Shown: piece by piece, positions 1 to 7,864 of the stretch
How positions within the stretch are numbered: position 1 is the first letter of the stretch
How the letters are laid out: every line of letters begins with the position of its first letter
From: Candidatus Competibacteraceae bacterium
GTDB taxonomy: Bacteria; Pseudomonadota; Gammaproteobacteria; Competibacterales; Competibacteraceae
Direction of reading: 5' to 3'
DNA length: 33,309 nt
NCBI GenBank assembly: GCA_007695245.1
Contig: REEE01000215.1
Span: forward strand, 1-33,309
The notes under the pieces: generated by a model
Database searches by the model: none
Told to the model about the DNA's origin: nothing
The model's input: only the letters and a program-made list of their open reading frames with translations
Translations under genes and position numbers: made by a program

Positions 1-747
1 GAGTTCACCTGGAACGAGTTCTGCGACTGGTATCTGGAGCTGGCCAAGCCGGTGCTGACCGATCCCGCCAGCTCCGCGGCGGCCCAGCGTGGAACCCGGC
101 AAACGCTGGTCCAGACGCTGGAAACCCTGTTGCGGCTGCTGCATCCGCTGATGCCGTTCATCACCGAGGAAATCTGGCAACGGGTCGCGCCGTTGGCGGG
201 CGCGGCGGGCGAGACCATCATGCGTCAACCCTACCCGGAAGCCGATCCGGCGTGGTTGGATCCGGCGGTGGAAGGCGAGATCGACTGGCTGCAACAGTTC
301 CTGCTCGGGGTGCGCCGCATCCGCGCCGAAGCGAACATCGCCCCCGGCAAACCCCTACCCGTGCTGGTGCGGCATGGAACCGCGGAAGACCAGACGCGGC
401 TCGAACGACACCGGCGGGCGTTGACGACGCTGGGCCGACTGGCATCCATCACGGAACCGGGTGAAAACGAACCGGTCCCGGAAGCCGCCGCCGCGCTGGT
501 CGGCGGCCTGCAAATCCTGATTCCCCTGTCCGGCTTGATCGACCAGGCGGCGGAAAGCGCTCGCCTCGCCAAGGAAATCGCCAAGCTGCGCAAGGATCTG
601 GAACGCGGGACCGCCAAGTTGGGCAACGCCGATTTCCTCGGACGTGCCCCGGCGGCGGTGGTCGATAAGGAACGCGGCCGCGTCGCGGAACTCCAATCGG
701 TCATGACCCAACTGGAAGCGCAACTGGCGCACATCCAACAACTGTGA
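1..747 (+). CDS. valS: Valine--tRNA ligase, C-terminal part (5' truncated by window edge)
   Basis: This is the last 248 residues of a class I aminoacyl-tRNA synthetase that charges tRNA-Val in the cytoplasm. The frame is open from base 1, so the N-terminal catalytic Rossmann fold lies outside the window. The start of the visible part (WNEFCDWYLELAKP) is the typical beginning of the ValRS anticodon-binding helical domain, followed by HPLMPFITEEIWQ, a hallmark of the Val/Ile/Leu synthetase family. The last ~65 residues (LAKEIAKLRKDLERG onward) are the charged C-terminal coiled coil that contacts the tRNA in ValRS. The ORF ends in TGA 48 bases before the next gene on the same strand. Family assignment is secure; only the 3' part can be judged. 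Confidence 0.95.
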   Translation, partial: EFTWNEFCDWYLELAKPVLTDPASSAAAQRGTRQTLVQTLETLLRLLHPLMPFITEEIWQRVAPLAGAAGETIMRQPYPEADPAWLDPAVEGEIDWLQQFLLGVRRIRAEANIAPGKPLPVLVRHGTAEDQTRLERHRRALTTLGRLASITEPGENEPVPEAAAALVGGLQILIPLSGLIDQAAESARLAKEIAKLRKDLERGTAKLGNADFLGRAPAAVVDKERGRVAELQSVMTQLEAQLAHIQQL

Positions 748-795
748 ACCGAAAAGCGCCCCCGAGCCCCCAACATTGAGAGCAAGGTTTATCCA

Positions 796-1863
796 ATGAC
801 CGATGCAGTATCCGAAGCCGTGAAGAAACACCAACTTGGCAAGGCGGTGACCCAGGTCGCCACCTATTACAACCCCCGCACCTGGAAAGAGAAGGGTTTA
901 TGGTGGACCCTTGGCCTGTTTCTGATCACCTACGTGATCGTGGTCGTGGTCCTCGGCATTATCTGGTCGCGCTCCCCCGCTGAGTTCGACGTGCGCGAAC
1001 ACGCCCTGAAACTGGCCAGGGGCGACGAGACCAAGCTGGTCCCCGGCTACGTGACCGCCGCCACCGCCATCCGCATCGCCGAGACCCTGCTCGACAAGCC
1101 CGGCGGCTATCTGAGCAACGATATCACTCCACCCGGCGTGTACCTGGACAACATCCCCAACTGGGAATTTGGTGCATTGGCCGAATTGCGCGACCTGTCG
1201 CGCTCGCTGCGCAACAATTTCAGCCGTGCCCAGACCCAGTCGGTGGATGATCGGGACCTGCAAATCGCCGATCCGCAGTTTCACTTCAACTCGGAATCCT
1301 GGATTCTGCCCTCCACCGAGTCGGAATATCGCAAGGGCATTCAGGCCCTCTATCGTTATCTGGAGCGCCGGGCCGAAGGGAACGCTCCATTCTTCGTCCG
1401 CGCCGACAATCTCCGCGCGCATCTGGAACTGGCGGAAGTCCGGCTGGGCAGTCTGGCGCAGCGGCTGGCGGCCAGCGTCGGCCAGCGCTACTACCGCGAT
1501 CCAAGCGGCGATTTTGCCCATGATCCCGACGACCAGAACTCAGGGCAGGCCCAAGTCCGGACCCCCTGGACAGAGATCGACGACGTATTCTTCGAAGCGC
1601 GCGGCTATGCCTGGGCGCTGCTTCACACCTTAAAAGCGTTGGAAATAGATTTCGCCAGAGTTCTGGAAACTCGCAACGCGGTGGTGGCGATGAAGCAGGT
1701 GATCCGCGAACTGGAAGGCACTCAGGACTTTATCTGGAGTCCGCTGATCCTCAACGGTACCGGCTTCGGGCCGATGGCCAACCATTCATTGATCATGGCA
1801 TCCTACATCTCCCGCGCTAACGCTGGCATCATCGACCTGCGGAATCTGCTCGAAAGAGGCTGA
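796..1863 (+). CDS. DUF2333 family membrane-anchored protein
   Basis: A 355-residue protein matching the DUF2333 family, found mainly in gammaproteobacteria and without a known function. One strong membrane segment lies at about residues 36-58 (GLWWTLGLFLITYVIVVVVLG), after a positively charged N-terminus, so most of the chain is probably periplasmic. The rest is soluble and mostly helical; conserved-looking stretches include GGYLSNDITPPG, NWEFGAL and a WxLP segment. The ATG at 796 is preceded by AAGG at about 9 bases. It follows valS by 48 bases and precedes the YdjM-like gene by 29, so the three may be cotranscribed. No enzyme motif was recognised. The family call comes from recalled sequence resemblance. 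Confidence 0.8.
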   Translation: MTDAVSEAVKKHQLGKAVTQVATYYNPRTWKEKGLWWTLGLFLITYVIVVVVLGIIWSRSPAEFDVREHALKLARGDETKLVPGYVTAATAIRIAETLLDKPGGYLSNDITPPGVYLDNIPNWEFGALAELRDLSRSLRNNFSRAQTQSVDDRDLQIADPQFHFNSESWILPSTESEYRKGIQALYRYLERRAEGNAPFFVRADNLRAHLELAEVRLGSLAQRLAASVGQRYYRDPSGDFAHDPDDQNSGQAQVRTPWTEIDDVFFEARGYAWALLHTLKALEIDFARVLETRNAVVAMKQVIRELEGTQDFIWSPLILNGTGFGPMANHSLIMASYISRANAGIIDLRNLLERG

Positions 1864-1892
1864 ATAAAGAGGTCGGAAAGCGAAAAATCAAG

Positions 1893-2660
1893 ATGGCGGA
1901 TTTCCAGACCCATCTGATGGGAGCGGCGGCGGTCAGCGGGGTGACCGCCACCGTGCTGGTGATGGCTGACATAGCGCCCCAACAAGCGGTGATCGGCTAT
2001 TTCGTGCTCGGCGTGATCGGAGGTTTGTTGCCGGATATCGACTCACCCACCTCCATCCCGATTCGGATCGCCTTCGCGACGCTGGCGGTGGTCGCTGGGT
2101 TCCTGATGGTGTTCGCTTTCGGGACTCAGTATTCGCTGGTCGAGCTGGTGATTCTCTGGCTCGGCGGCTTTCTGCTGATTCGTTACGGTCTGTTCAGGCT
2201 CTTCAACCGGTTGACCGTTCACCGCGGCTTGATTCATTCCCTGCCGGCGGGTGCCGGCTTCGGCCTGGCGACCACCGCGCTGGCCTTTCACGGCTTCGGT
2301 GCCTCCGCGATTCATGCCTGGATGTGCGGGGCGTTCGTCGCGCTGGGATTCGTCGTACATCTGGCGCTGGATGAGTGGTACAGCGTCGATCTGTACGGGA
2401 AAAAGCTGCTCAAGCGCTCCTTTGGCACCGCGCTGAGTCTGGGTAGTCTAAGACAGCCGCTCGGCACGGCCGCGCTCTACCTGACGGTCGGCGGGCTGTT
2501 TCTGCTGTGTCCCTCGCCCCGAGCGTTCACCGATCTGGTGCTGGATCGTGATACCTACCGTGGCGTGGAACAGCGACTGATTCCCGGAGATGACTGGTTT
2601 TCGGGATTACTGCGACGGATGACGCCATCCGAATGGATGGATCGGTCATGGGGGCCATAG
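1893..2660 (+). CDS. YdjM-like membrane-bound metal-dependent hydrolase
   Basis: A 255-residue integral membrane protein of the YdjM/LexA-binding inner-membrane hydrolase family (PF04307). The family's metal-binding pattern is visible: an N-terminal THLMGA, then LLPDIDSP near residue 46, then HRGLIHSLPAG near residue 110 and HLALDEW near residue 152. Several hydrophobic segments between these motifs suggest a multi-pass protein with the polar residues lining a membrane-embedded site. The substrate in this family is unknown. The C-terminal ~60 residues after a last hydrophobic segment (LYLTVGGLFLLC) are soluble. It closes the valS-DUF2333 gene string, and a hairpin follows its stop. Confidence 0.85.
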   Translation: MADFQTHLMGAAAVSGVTATVLVMADIAPQQAVIGYFVLGVIGGLLPDIDSPTSIPIRIAFATLAVVAGFLMVFAFGTQYSLVELVILWLGGFLLIRYGLFRLFNRLTVHRGLIHSLPAGAGFGLATTALAFHGFGASAIHAWMCGAFVALGFVVHLALDEWYSVDLYGKKLLKRSFGTALSLGSLRQPLGTAALYLTVGGLFLLCPSPRAFTDLVLDRDTYRGVEQRLIPGDDWFSGLLRRMTPSEWMDRSWGP

Positions 2661-2664
2661 ATAA

Positions 2665-2692
2665 ACTCCTCTCCGGCAGGCGAGAGAGGAGT
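2665..2692 (+). repeat. Hairpin, probable decayed dispersed palindrome / transcription end
   Basis: A 9-bp perfect inverted repeat (ACTCCTCTC at 2665-2673 with GAGAGGAGT at 2684-2692) and a 10-base loop lie five bases after the stop of the YdjM-like gene. No T-run follows, so it is not a canonical intrinsic terminator. The sequence just after it (AGGGTGTA) and the arm sequence resemble the better preserved palindrome at 32200-32245, so I read it as a degenerate copy of the same repeat family that may also end transcription or stabilise the mRNA 3' end. Confidence 0.5.
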
Positions 2693-2749
2693 AGGGTGTA
2701 GTAAGGTCGTTAGCTCGGTCGATGGCGGGCAAAACGCTTCCGAACAACG

Positions 2750-3043
2750 TCAAGCGAGTGCATTCAGCAGGCGGCCCACGGTTTCCTGCGTGGTTTCAAC
2801 AACTTTGGCCCCGGCCTGGACTTGGTACAGAGCTTGTTGCTGTTCGATCAAGGGTTCAGCCAAAGAGCGTGCTTGAGCGACCGGGCGGGTCGTTTCAGCC
2901 TGCTCGCCCCCCGCCGGTGCCGCCGCCGGCGCTGGATCGGGTCGGATCGCCGCCTGGCTGGCGATCTCCTGGGCGCTGTTTGCCAACTGATTCATGCCGG
3001 TCTGTATGCCCATGACGCCGGAATTCATCGCATTACTGATCAT
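2750..3043 (-). CDS. Small helical protein of unknown function, flagellar-rod-like N-terminus
   Basis: A 97-residue protein. The open frame extends further upstream, but the ATG at 3043 is the likely start because an excellent AGGAGGT ribosome binding site stands 5 bases before it. Residues 1-30 (IQTGMNQLANSAQEIASQA) are an amphipathic helix with the small-residue and Asn spacing seen at the termini of flagellar rod/hook proteins. An Ala/Pro-rich linker follows at about residues 32-50, then a second helix (EPLIEQQQALYQVQAGAKVVETTQETVGRLL). There is no signal peptide and no membrane segment. It stands alone, divergent from dusA and convergent with the YdjM-like gene. No known family was recognised with certainty; flagellar or axial-structure association is a guess from the helix pattern. 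Confidence 0.6.
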   Translation of the reverse strand: MISNAMNSGVMGIQTGMNQLANSAQEIASQAAIRPDPAPAAAPAGGEQAETTRPVAQARSLAEPLIEQQQALYQVQAGAKVVETTQETVGRLLNALA

Positions 3044-3141
3044 ATCGCACCTCCTGGAGCCTGCTTCAACGCAGATACTCATGGATACTATAGAGTAAAA
3101 AAGACCGGTTTTAAATATCCAGATAGCCATTTGTCATTTTA
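3044..3141. promoter_or_regulatory. Divergent promoter region between the small helical gene and dusA
   Basis: This 98-base AT-rich stretch separates two divergently read genes in an otherwise GC-rich window. On the minus strand a TATAGT hexamer with a TTTAAA hexamer 17 bases upstream could form a sigma-70 promoter for the small gene. The same core reads as TATAGA on the plus strand, without a clear -35 partner for dusA. No sigma-28 consensus is visible for the small gene. Boxes were picked by eye and are weak. Confidence 0.35.
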
Positions 3142-4209
3142 ATGAGAAATAATTCATTCTTTGGGAACGAGTCACTTGATCGGCGCTTGAGCGTGGCTCC
3201 GATGCTCGATTGGACCGACCGTCACTGTCGGTATTTCCTACGATTGTTGACCCGCCATACCCGGCTCTACACCGAAATGGTGACAACCGGCGCGGTGCTG
3301 CGGGGCGACCGGGAGCGGCTGCTGGCCTACCATCCCGCCGAGCATCCGCTGGCCCTGCAACTGGGCGGTAGCGATCCCGACGAATTGGCCCGCTCCGCGC
3401 GCGTCGCCGCCGAGTTCGGTTACGACGAGGTCAACCTGAACATCGGCTGCCCCAGCGATCGAGTGCAATCGGGGCGGTTCGGCGCGTGTTTGATGGCGGA
3501 ACCGGATCTCGTGGCGCGCTGTATGACGGCGATGCGGGCGGCGGTGGATCTGCCGGTCACGGTCAAAACCCGTATCGGCATCGACGACCGGGATTCCTAC
3601 CCGGATCTGGTGGATTTCGTGGCGCGGGTGGCCAACGGCGGGTGCGAGGCGTTCATCATCCATGCCCGCAAAGCGTGGTTGAGCGGTCTGAGCCCCCGGG
3701 AGAACCGCGAAATCCCGCCGCTGCGCCATGAGGTAGTTTACCGGCTCAAGCAGGACTTCCCCGCACTGACGATCATTCTCAACGGCGGTCTGATCGACCT
3801 GGATCAGGTCGCGGAGGCGTTGCGTCAGGTGGACGGGGTAATGATCGGCCGCGCCGCCTATGAGAATCCTTATCTGCTGGCTGAGATAGATCGCCGATTC
3901 TTTGCGAGCACCGCGCCACAAAAAACTCGTATGCAGATCATTGAGGACTTTTTCCCCTACGCCGAGGCGGAACTGCAGATGGGGACTCCCCTGCAAGCCA
4001 TGACCCGGCATCTGCTCGGGCTGTTTCACGGCGTGCCGGGGGCGCGCGCCTGGCGGCGCCATCTCAGCGAACACGCCCACCGGCGCGGGGCTGGCCTGGA
4101 CGTACTGGAAGCGGCGCTGCGACACGTCGACCCTTCTCGAACTCCTGAGGTTCGCGGAGACCACGACGGTCGTTCATGCGCCGCGAAGCAGCCCGCAGCG
4201 ACGCGATAA
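3142..4209 (+). CDS. dusA: tRNA-dihydrouridine(20/20a) synthase DusA
   Basis: An FMN- and NADPH-dependent reductase that converts uridine to dihydrouridine in the tRNA D-loop. The DusA signature is clear: LSVAPMLDWTDRHCR at residues 16-30, YTEMVTTGA at 43-51, the catalytic block NLNIGCPSDRVQSGRFGACLM at about 98-118 with the active cysteine at residue 116, VKTRIGID in the middle and the phosphate-binding LNGGL / MIGRAAYENPYL strands of the TIM barrel. The 355-residue length is near the family norm, with about 25 extra residues at the C-terminus (HVDPSRTPEVRG onward) that do not look conserved. The start at 3142 gives 15 residues before the conserved core; no strong ribosome binding site is seen. 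The CBS gene follows about 92 bases later. Confidence 0.95.
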   Translation: MRNNSFFGNESLDRRLSVAPMLDWTDRHCRYFLRLLTRHTRLYTEMVTTGAVLRGDRERLLAYHPAEHPLALQLGGSDPDELARSARVAAEFGYDEVNLNIGCPSDRVQSGRFGACLMAEPDLVARCMTAMRAAVDLPVTVKTRIGIDDRDSYPDLVDFVARVANGGCEAFIIHARKAWLSGLSPRENREIPPLRHEVVYRLKQDFPALTIILNGGLIDLDQVAEALRQVDGVMIGRAAYENPYLLAEIDRRFFASTAPQKTRMQIIEDFFPYAEAELQMGTPLQAMTRHLLGLFHGVPGARAWRRHLSEHAHRRGAGLDVLEAALRHVDPSRTPEVRGDHDGRSCAAKQPAATR

Positions 4210-4301
4210 CCAACCCGAAAACCGTAAAAAGACTCCTTCAAGACGGCATCATTCACCCAAGCGTGCGTTGTCGTCCCCTCCGACCAGAGGATTACCGAAA
4301 A

Positions 4302-4760
4302 ATGTACGAATTCCTGCACTACCAGGTTCGGGACGCCATGACCGCCGACCCGATCACCATTCGCACCGACACCCGGTTGCGTGAGGTCGAGGAACTGTTC
4401 GAAGCTCACGACTTCAACGGCGTGCCGGTCGTGGATCCACACCAGCGCCTGCTGGGTATTCTGACTAAATTCGATCTGCTCAAGGCGTTCTGTTTCGACG
4501 CCCACGCGATGGTCCCCCGCTACGACGAGATCATGGAGCAAACCGCCGCGACGGTGATGACCCACGATCCCGTCAGCGTCAGCCCGCAACTGCCGCTCAG
4601 CCGCCTATTGCAGAAACTGGTGGAGATGCGGACCAAGAGTCTGCCGGTGGTGGACGGCGGCCGCCTGGTCGGCATCATCGCCCGTGAAGACGTCTTGAGG
4701 GCCTTGCGCCGCGCCACCGCCACGCCCGCAGTCCCCACGCACGAGGAGCCGCAATCGTGA
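4302..4760 (+). CDS. Tandem CBS-domain protein
   Basis: A 152-residue protein made almost entirely of two CBS motifs, which together form an adenosyl-ligand-sensing Bateman module. The first repeat runs about residues 7-65 (VRDAMTADPITI ... GVPVVD ... LLGILTKFDLLKAF), the second about 80-140 (VMTHDPVSVSP ... SLPVVDGGRLVGIIAREDVLRAL). No catalytic domain is attached, so it probably regulates another protein through AMP/ATP/SAM-type ligand binding; the partner is unknown. An in-frame ATG at 4176 inside dusA would add 42 unconserved residues. I prefer 4302, where the protein begins just before the first CBS motif and AGAGG lies about 12 bases upstream. Its stop overlaps the start of the deacetylase-like gene (GTGA), which suggests translational coupling. 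Confidence 0.85.
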   Translation: MYEFLHYQVRDAMTADPITIRTDTRLREVEELFEAHDFNGVPVVDPHQRLLGILTKFDLLKAFCFDAHAMVPRYDEIMEQTAATVMTHDPVSVSPQLPLSRLLQKLVEMRTKSLPVVDGGRLVGIIAREDVLRALRRATATPAVPTHEEPQS

Positions 4761-5695
4761 CCACGTTGCTTTACACTCATCCCGTCTTTCTGGAGCACGA
4801 TACCGGCTTCGGCCATCCGGAATGTCCGGCCCGCCTGACCGCGATTCTCAACGCCCTGAAGACCGCCCCCTTCGCGGCCCTGGAATGGCGGGACGCGCCG
4901 GCGGCCGCCACCGAGCAGTTGACCCGCATTCATCCCTCGAAGTATGTCGAGCGCGTTCTGAGCCGTATTCCCAAACAGGGCTATTACGCGATGGATGGCG
5001 ACACCATCGTTTCGCCTCGGTCGGGCGAGGCGGCCCTGCGCGCGGCGGGCGCGGTGTGCGCGGCGGTGGATGCGGTTCTCGCCGGCGAGGCTGACAACGC
5101 CTTTTGCGCCGTTCGTCCGCCCGGCCACCACGCCGAACCGGATCAGGCGATGGGTTTCTGTGTGTTCGGCAACGTCGCCATCGGTGCCGCGCAGGCCCGC
5201 GCCGTTCACGGGTTGGAACGGATCGCCGCCATCGATTTCGACGTGCATCACGGTAACGGCACTCAAACGGCGTTCGAACGCGATCCCGGCTACCTCTACA
5301 TTTCCACGCACCAGAACCATCTGTACCCAGGCACCGGCCGGCGCGACGAGCGCGGTGTCGGCAACATCATCAATGTACCGCTGTCGGCGGGTAGCGGCTC
5401 GGACGAACTCCGTCTCGCCTGGCAGCAGGAGATCGAGCCGGCGCTGCGCGCCTTCCAACCGCAACTGATCCTGATCTCGGCAGGCTTCGACGCCCACTAC
5501 CTCGATCCGCTGGCGGAACTCAATTTCAGCGAAGACGATTACGAATGGCTGACTCAGGGGATTCTGGCGGTGGCGGCGGACTGCTGCGCGGGCCGGGTCG
5601 TCTCGGTGCTGGAAGGCGGCTACAACCTGCCGGCGCTGGCGGCCAGCACCGCGGTGCATGTCAAGGCGCTGATGGAAGCGCCGCGCGCGGTCTAG
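4757..5695 (+). CDS. Class II histone deacetylase-like / acetylpolyamine amidohydrolase family protein
   Basis: A 312-residue zinc hydrolase of the arginase-deacetylase fold, cytoplasmic, which removes acyl groups from protein lysines or acetylated small amines. All catalytic elements are present: tandem His in RPPGHHAEP (residues 124-125), zinc ligands in DFDVHHGNGT (D162, H164), SAGFDAH (D245) and the EGGYN loop. STHQNHLYPGTG gives the substrate-channel segment. Start is GTG, overlapping the CBS gene's TGA by 4 bases, with GAGGAG 8 bases upstream. The physiological substrate cannot be told from sequence; bacterial members range from AcuC-like enzymes to polyamine deacetylases. It is 70 bases upstream of the Wadjet operon on the same strand, so readthrough is possible, but no functional tie is established. 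Confidence 0.9.
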   Translation: MTTLLYTHPVFLEHDTGFGHPECPARLTAILNALKTAPFAALEWRDAPAAATEQLTRIHPSKYVERVLSRIPKQGYYAMDGDTIVSPRSGEAALRAAGAVCAAVDAVLAGEADNAFCAVRPPGHHAEPDQAMGFCVFGNVAIGAAQARAVHGLERIAAIDFDVHHGNGTQTAFERDPGYLYISTHQNHLYPGTGRRDERGVGNIINVPLSAGSGSDELRLAWQQEIEPALRAFQPQLILISAGFDAHYLDPLAELNFSEDDYEWLTQGILAVAADCCAGRVVSVLEGGYNLPALAASTAVHVKALMEAPRAV

Positions 5696-5765
5696 CGTTT
5701 CCCGGCCCGGATGAAGGTGAGGCCGGATCGCGCCGACCGGTGAGGGCGAAGCGGCGGAAGATGGC

Positions 5766-7220
5766 ATGACTCTCGATTACAGCACCCTCGACGCCTTGCG
5801 CGCCCATCACCCCGCATGGCGGTTGTTGCGCTCGGACCATGCGCCGCTGATAGCGAGTTTTCTGCACCGCGTGTTTGTCGCGCCCAACGTGCGGGTGATG
5901 GCGGCGGCGGACTTGGCGGAGGCGCTGGAAGATGAGCTTTACGCCTTGCGCGAATCCCTGGGACCTGCCTTCTTCCCGAAACCGGCGCTGGATTATCTCA
6001 ACGACTGGGCCAGCCCGGAAAAAGGTTGGCTGCGCAAGTTCTACCAGCCGGGTTCGGACGAGCCCCAGTTCGACCTGACCCCGGCGACCGAGAAGGCGCT
6101 GGCCTGGCTGGGCACGCTCGCCGAGCGCGGCTTCGTGGGTACGGAGTCGCGCTTGTTGACCTTGTTTGATCTACTCAAGCAAATGAATGAAGGCAGCGAG
6201 TCGGACCCGGTCAAACGGATCGCCGAACTGCACAAGCGGCGCGCCGAGATCGACGCCGAGATCGCGCGGGTCATGGCGGGGGACGTACCGCTGCTGGATG
6301 ACACGGCGCTGAAGGACCGTTTCCAGCAATTCATGCAACTGGCGCGGGAACTGCTGGCTGACTTTCGCGAAGTGGAATACAACTTTCGTCTGCTGGATCG
6401 GCGGGTCCGCGAGCGCATCGCCCTGTGGGACGGAGCCAAGGGCACCTTGCTGGAAGAGATCATGGGCGAGCGCGATGCGATTGCCGACTCCGATCAGGGG
6501 CGGAGTTTCCGGGCCTTCTGGGATTTTCTGATGTCCGGCCGCCGCCAGGAGGAGTTGTCCGAACTGCTCGCTGGGGTGTTGGCGCTGCCTCCCGTGGCGG
6601 GCTTGAAGCCGGATGTGCGGATCCGGCGAGTGCATTACGACTGGCTGGAGGCCGGCGAGCACACCCAGCGCACGGTGGCGCAACTCTCGCGGCAGCTCAG
6701 GCGTTTCTTGGATGACCAGGCGTGGCTGGAAAACCGCCGCATCATGGAGATCCTGCACGGGATCGAGGCCAAGGCGCTGGCCTTGCGCGAGACGCCTCCG
6801 GCGGGCGAGGTGATGCGCCTTGCGGCGTCCGCCGCCGCCGTCGAACTGCCGATGGAACGACCGCTGTACACCCCCGCGCTGAAGCCGGTGATCGCGGATA
6901 TCGTACTGGAAACCGGAGATAGCGAGGTCGACCCGGCCGTGCTCTACGCGCAGGTCGTGGTCGACCGCGCGCAACTCGCCCGCCACATCCGTCAGGCCTT
7001 GCAGGATCGGTCGCAGGTCACGTTGCGCGAACTGATCGAATTGCAGCCCTTGCGGCAGGGCTTGGCGGAGGTGGTGGCGTATCTGCATTTGGGCAGTGAA
7101 TCGTTCCAAACGGTAGTGGACGAGGACGCTCCCGAAGTCATTACCTGGCAAGCTTTGCTTCCGGATGGAGAATCGGTTACCAAGATCGCCCGACTGCCGC
7201 GGGTCATCTTCGTGAGGTGA
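5766..7220 (+). CDS. jetA: Wadjet subunit JetA (DUF3375 family)
   Basis: A 484-residue protein of the DUF3375 family, the kleisin-like subunit of type I Wadjet. In characterised systems JetA bridges the heads of the JetC SMC dimer and recruits JetB, forming a condensin-like motor that extrudes DNA loops. The N-terminal ~90 residues (LDALRAHHPAWRLLRSDHAPLIASFL) are typical of DUF3375. A short charged helical stretch (IAELHKRRAEIDAEIARV) lies near residue 155 and a conserved-looking RDAIADSDQGRSFRAFWDFL near 235. Start: ATG at 5766, five bases after a GGAAG; an ATG at 5761 runs into a stop at once. The gene is followed by jetB with the stop lying three bases from the next ATG. Identity is supported by the full jetABCD order. 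Confidence 0.93.
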   Translation: MTLDYSTLDALRAHHPAWRLLRSDHAPLIASFLHRVFVAPNVRVMAAADLAEALEDELYALRESLGPAFFPKPALDYLNDWASPEKGWLRKFYQPGSDEPQFDLTPATEKALAWLGTLAERGFVGTESRLLTLFDLLKQMNEGSESDPVKRIAELHKRRAEIDAEIARVMAGDVPLLDDTALKDRFQQFMQLARELLADFREVEYNFRLLDRRVRERIALWDGAKGTLLEEIMGERDAIADSDQGRSFRAFWDFLMSGRRQEELSELLAGVLALPPVAGLKPDVRIRRVHYDWLEAGEHTQRTVAQLSRQLRRFLDDQAWLENRRIMEILHGIEAKALALRETPPAGEVMRLAASAAAVELPMERPLYTPALKPVIADIVLETGDSEVDPAVLYAQVVVDRAQLARHIRQALQDRSQVTLRELIELQPLRQGLAEVVAYLHLGSESFQTVVDEDAPEVITWQALLPDGESVTKIARLPRVIFVR

Positions 7221-7222
7221 GG

Positions 7223-7864
7223 ATGGAAGAAGAACCAGGTGCCCCGGTTGCCGCCGACGCGGACTTGTCGACGCTGGCCATCACGCTGCTCAAGGGAGTG
7301 ATTTACCGCGAGGGGGACGAGCGCCTGTGGGGCGCTCTGCTCGACCTGCAAACCCGGGTCCGGGAGTACCTGGTGATCCTGGGTCTGGAGTTGGTGCTGG
7401 ACGAGGCCGAAGGGTATGCCTTTCTGCGCGGCAAACCCGACTGCGAGGACGGATCGGGGCTAAAAGCGCCCCGCCTGGTCGCGCGCCGGCCGTTGTCGTT
7501 TCCGGTCAGCCTCTTGCTGGCCTTGCTGCGCAGGAAGCTCGCCGAGTTCGACGCGAGCGGCGGCGATACCCGACTGGTTCTGTCGCGAGACGATCTCGTC
7601 GAGTTGGTCCGGGTGTTCCTGCCAGACAGCAGCAACGAGGCCAGGCTCGTCGACCAGATCGAGACCCACATCAACAAGATCGTCGATCTGGGCTTTCTGC
7701 GCCGTCTGAAGGCGACCAGCGGTCCCGCGAGCTATGAAGTGCGACGTATCCTCAAAGCCTTTGTCGATGCCCAGTGGCTGGCGGACTTCGATGCGCGCCT
7801 GGCGGCCTATCAAAACCAACTCGCGGGCGCTTCGGCGACGGCGGGAGGGGCGGACGATGAATGA
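7223..7864 (+). CDS. jetB: Wadjet subunit JetB (DUF4194 family)
   Basis: A 213-residue protein of the DUF4194 family, the MukE/KITE-like winged-helix partner of JetA. Visible features are the N-terminal [19 protein letters not shown], then [23 protein letters not shown], followed by a winged-helix-like second half ([17 protein letters not shown], then VDLGFLRRL and [10 protein letters not shown]). Length is usual for the family. A GTG at 7217 would overlap the jetA stop, but the ATG at 7223 has GAGG at the best spacing (5 bases), so I use it. The stop overlaps jetC by 8 bases. In the Wadjet complex JetB dimerises and stabilises JetA; it has no catalytic residues. Confidence 0.93.
   Translation: MEEEPGAPVAADADLSTLAITLLKGVIYREGDERLWGALLDLQTRVREYLVILGLELVLDEAEGYAFLRGKPDCEDGSGLKAPRLVARRPLSFPVSLLLALLRRKLAEFDASGGDTRLVLSRDDLVELVRVFLPDSSNEARLVDQIETHINKIVDLGFLRRLKATSGPASYEVRRILKAFVDAQWLADFDARLAAYQNQLAGASATAGGADDE

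Noticed and set aside
355-834. Long minus-strand open frames over valS and DUF2333
   Set aside because: They are shadows produced by high GC content; they lack ribosome binding sites and family resemblance, while the plus-strand frames are clearly valS and DUF2333.
3044-3141. Sigma-28 flagellar promoter for the small helical gene
   Set aside because: A TAAA is present, but no GCCGATAA-like -10 element is found at the right distance.
4520-5767. 415-codon minus-strand open frame over the CBS and deacetylase-like genes
   Set aside because: Composition is Arg/His/Gly rich without any domain, and the opposite strand encodes two recognisable proteins.
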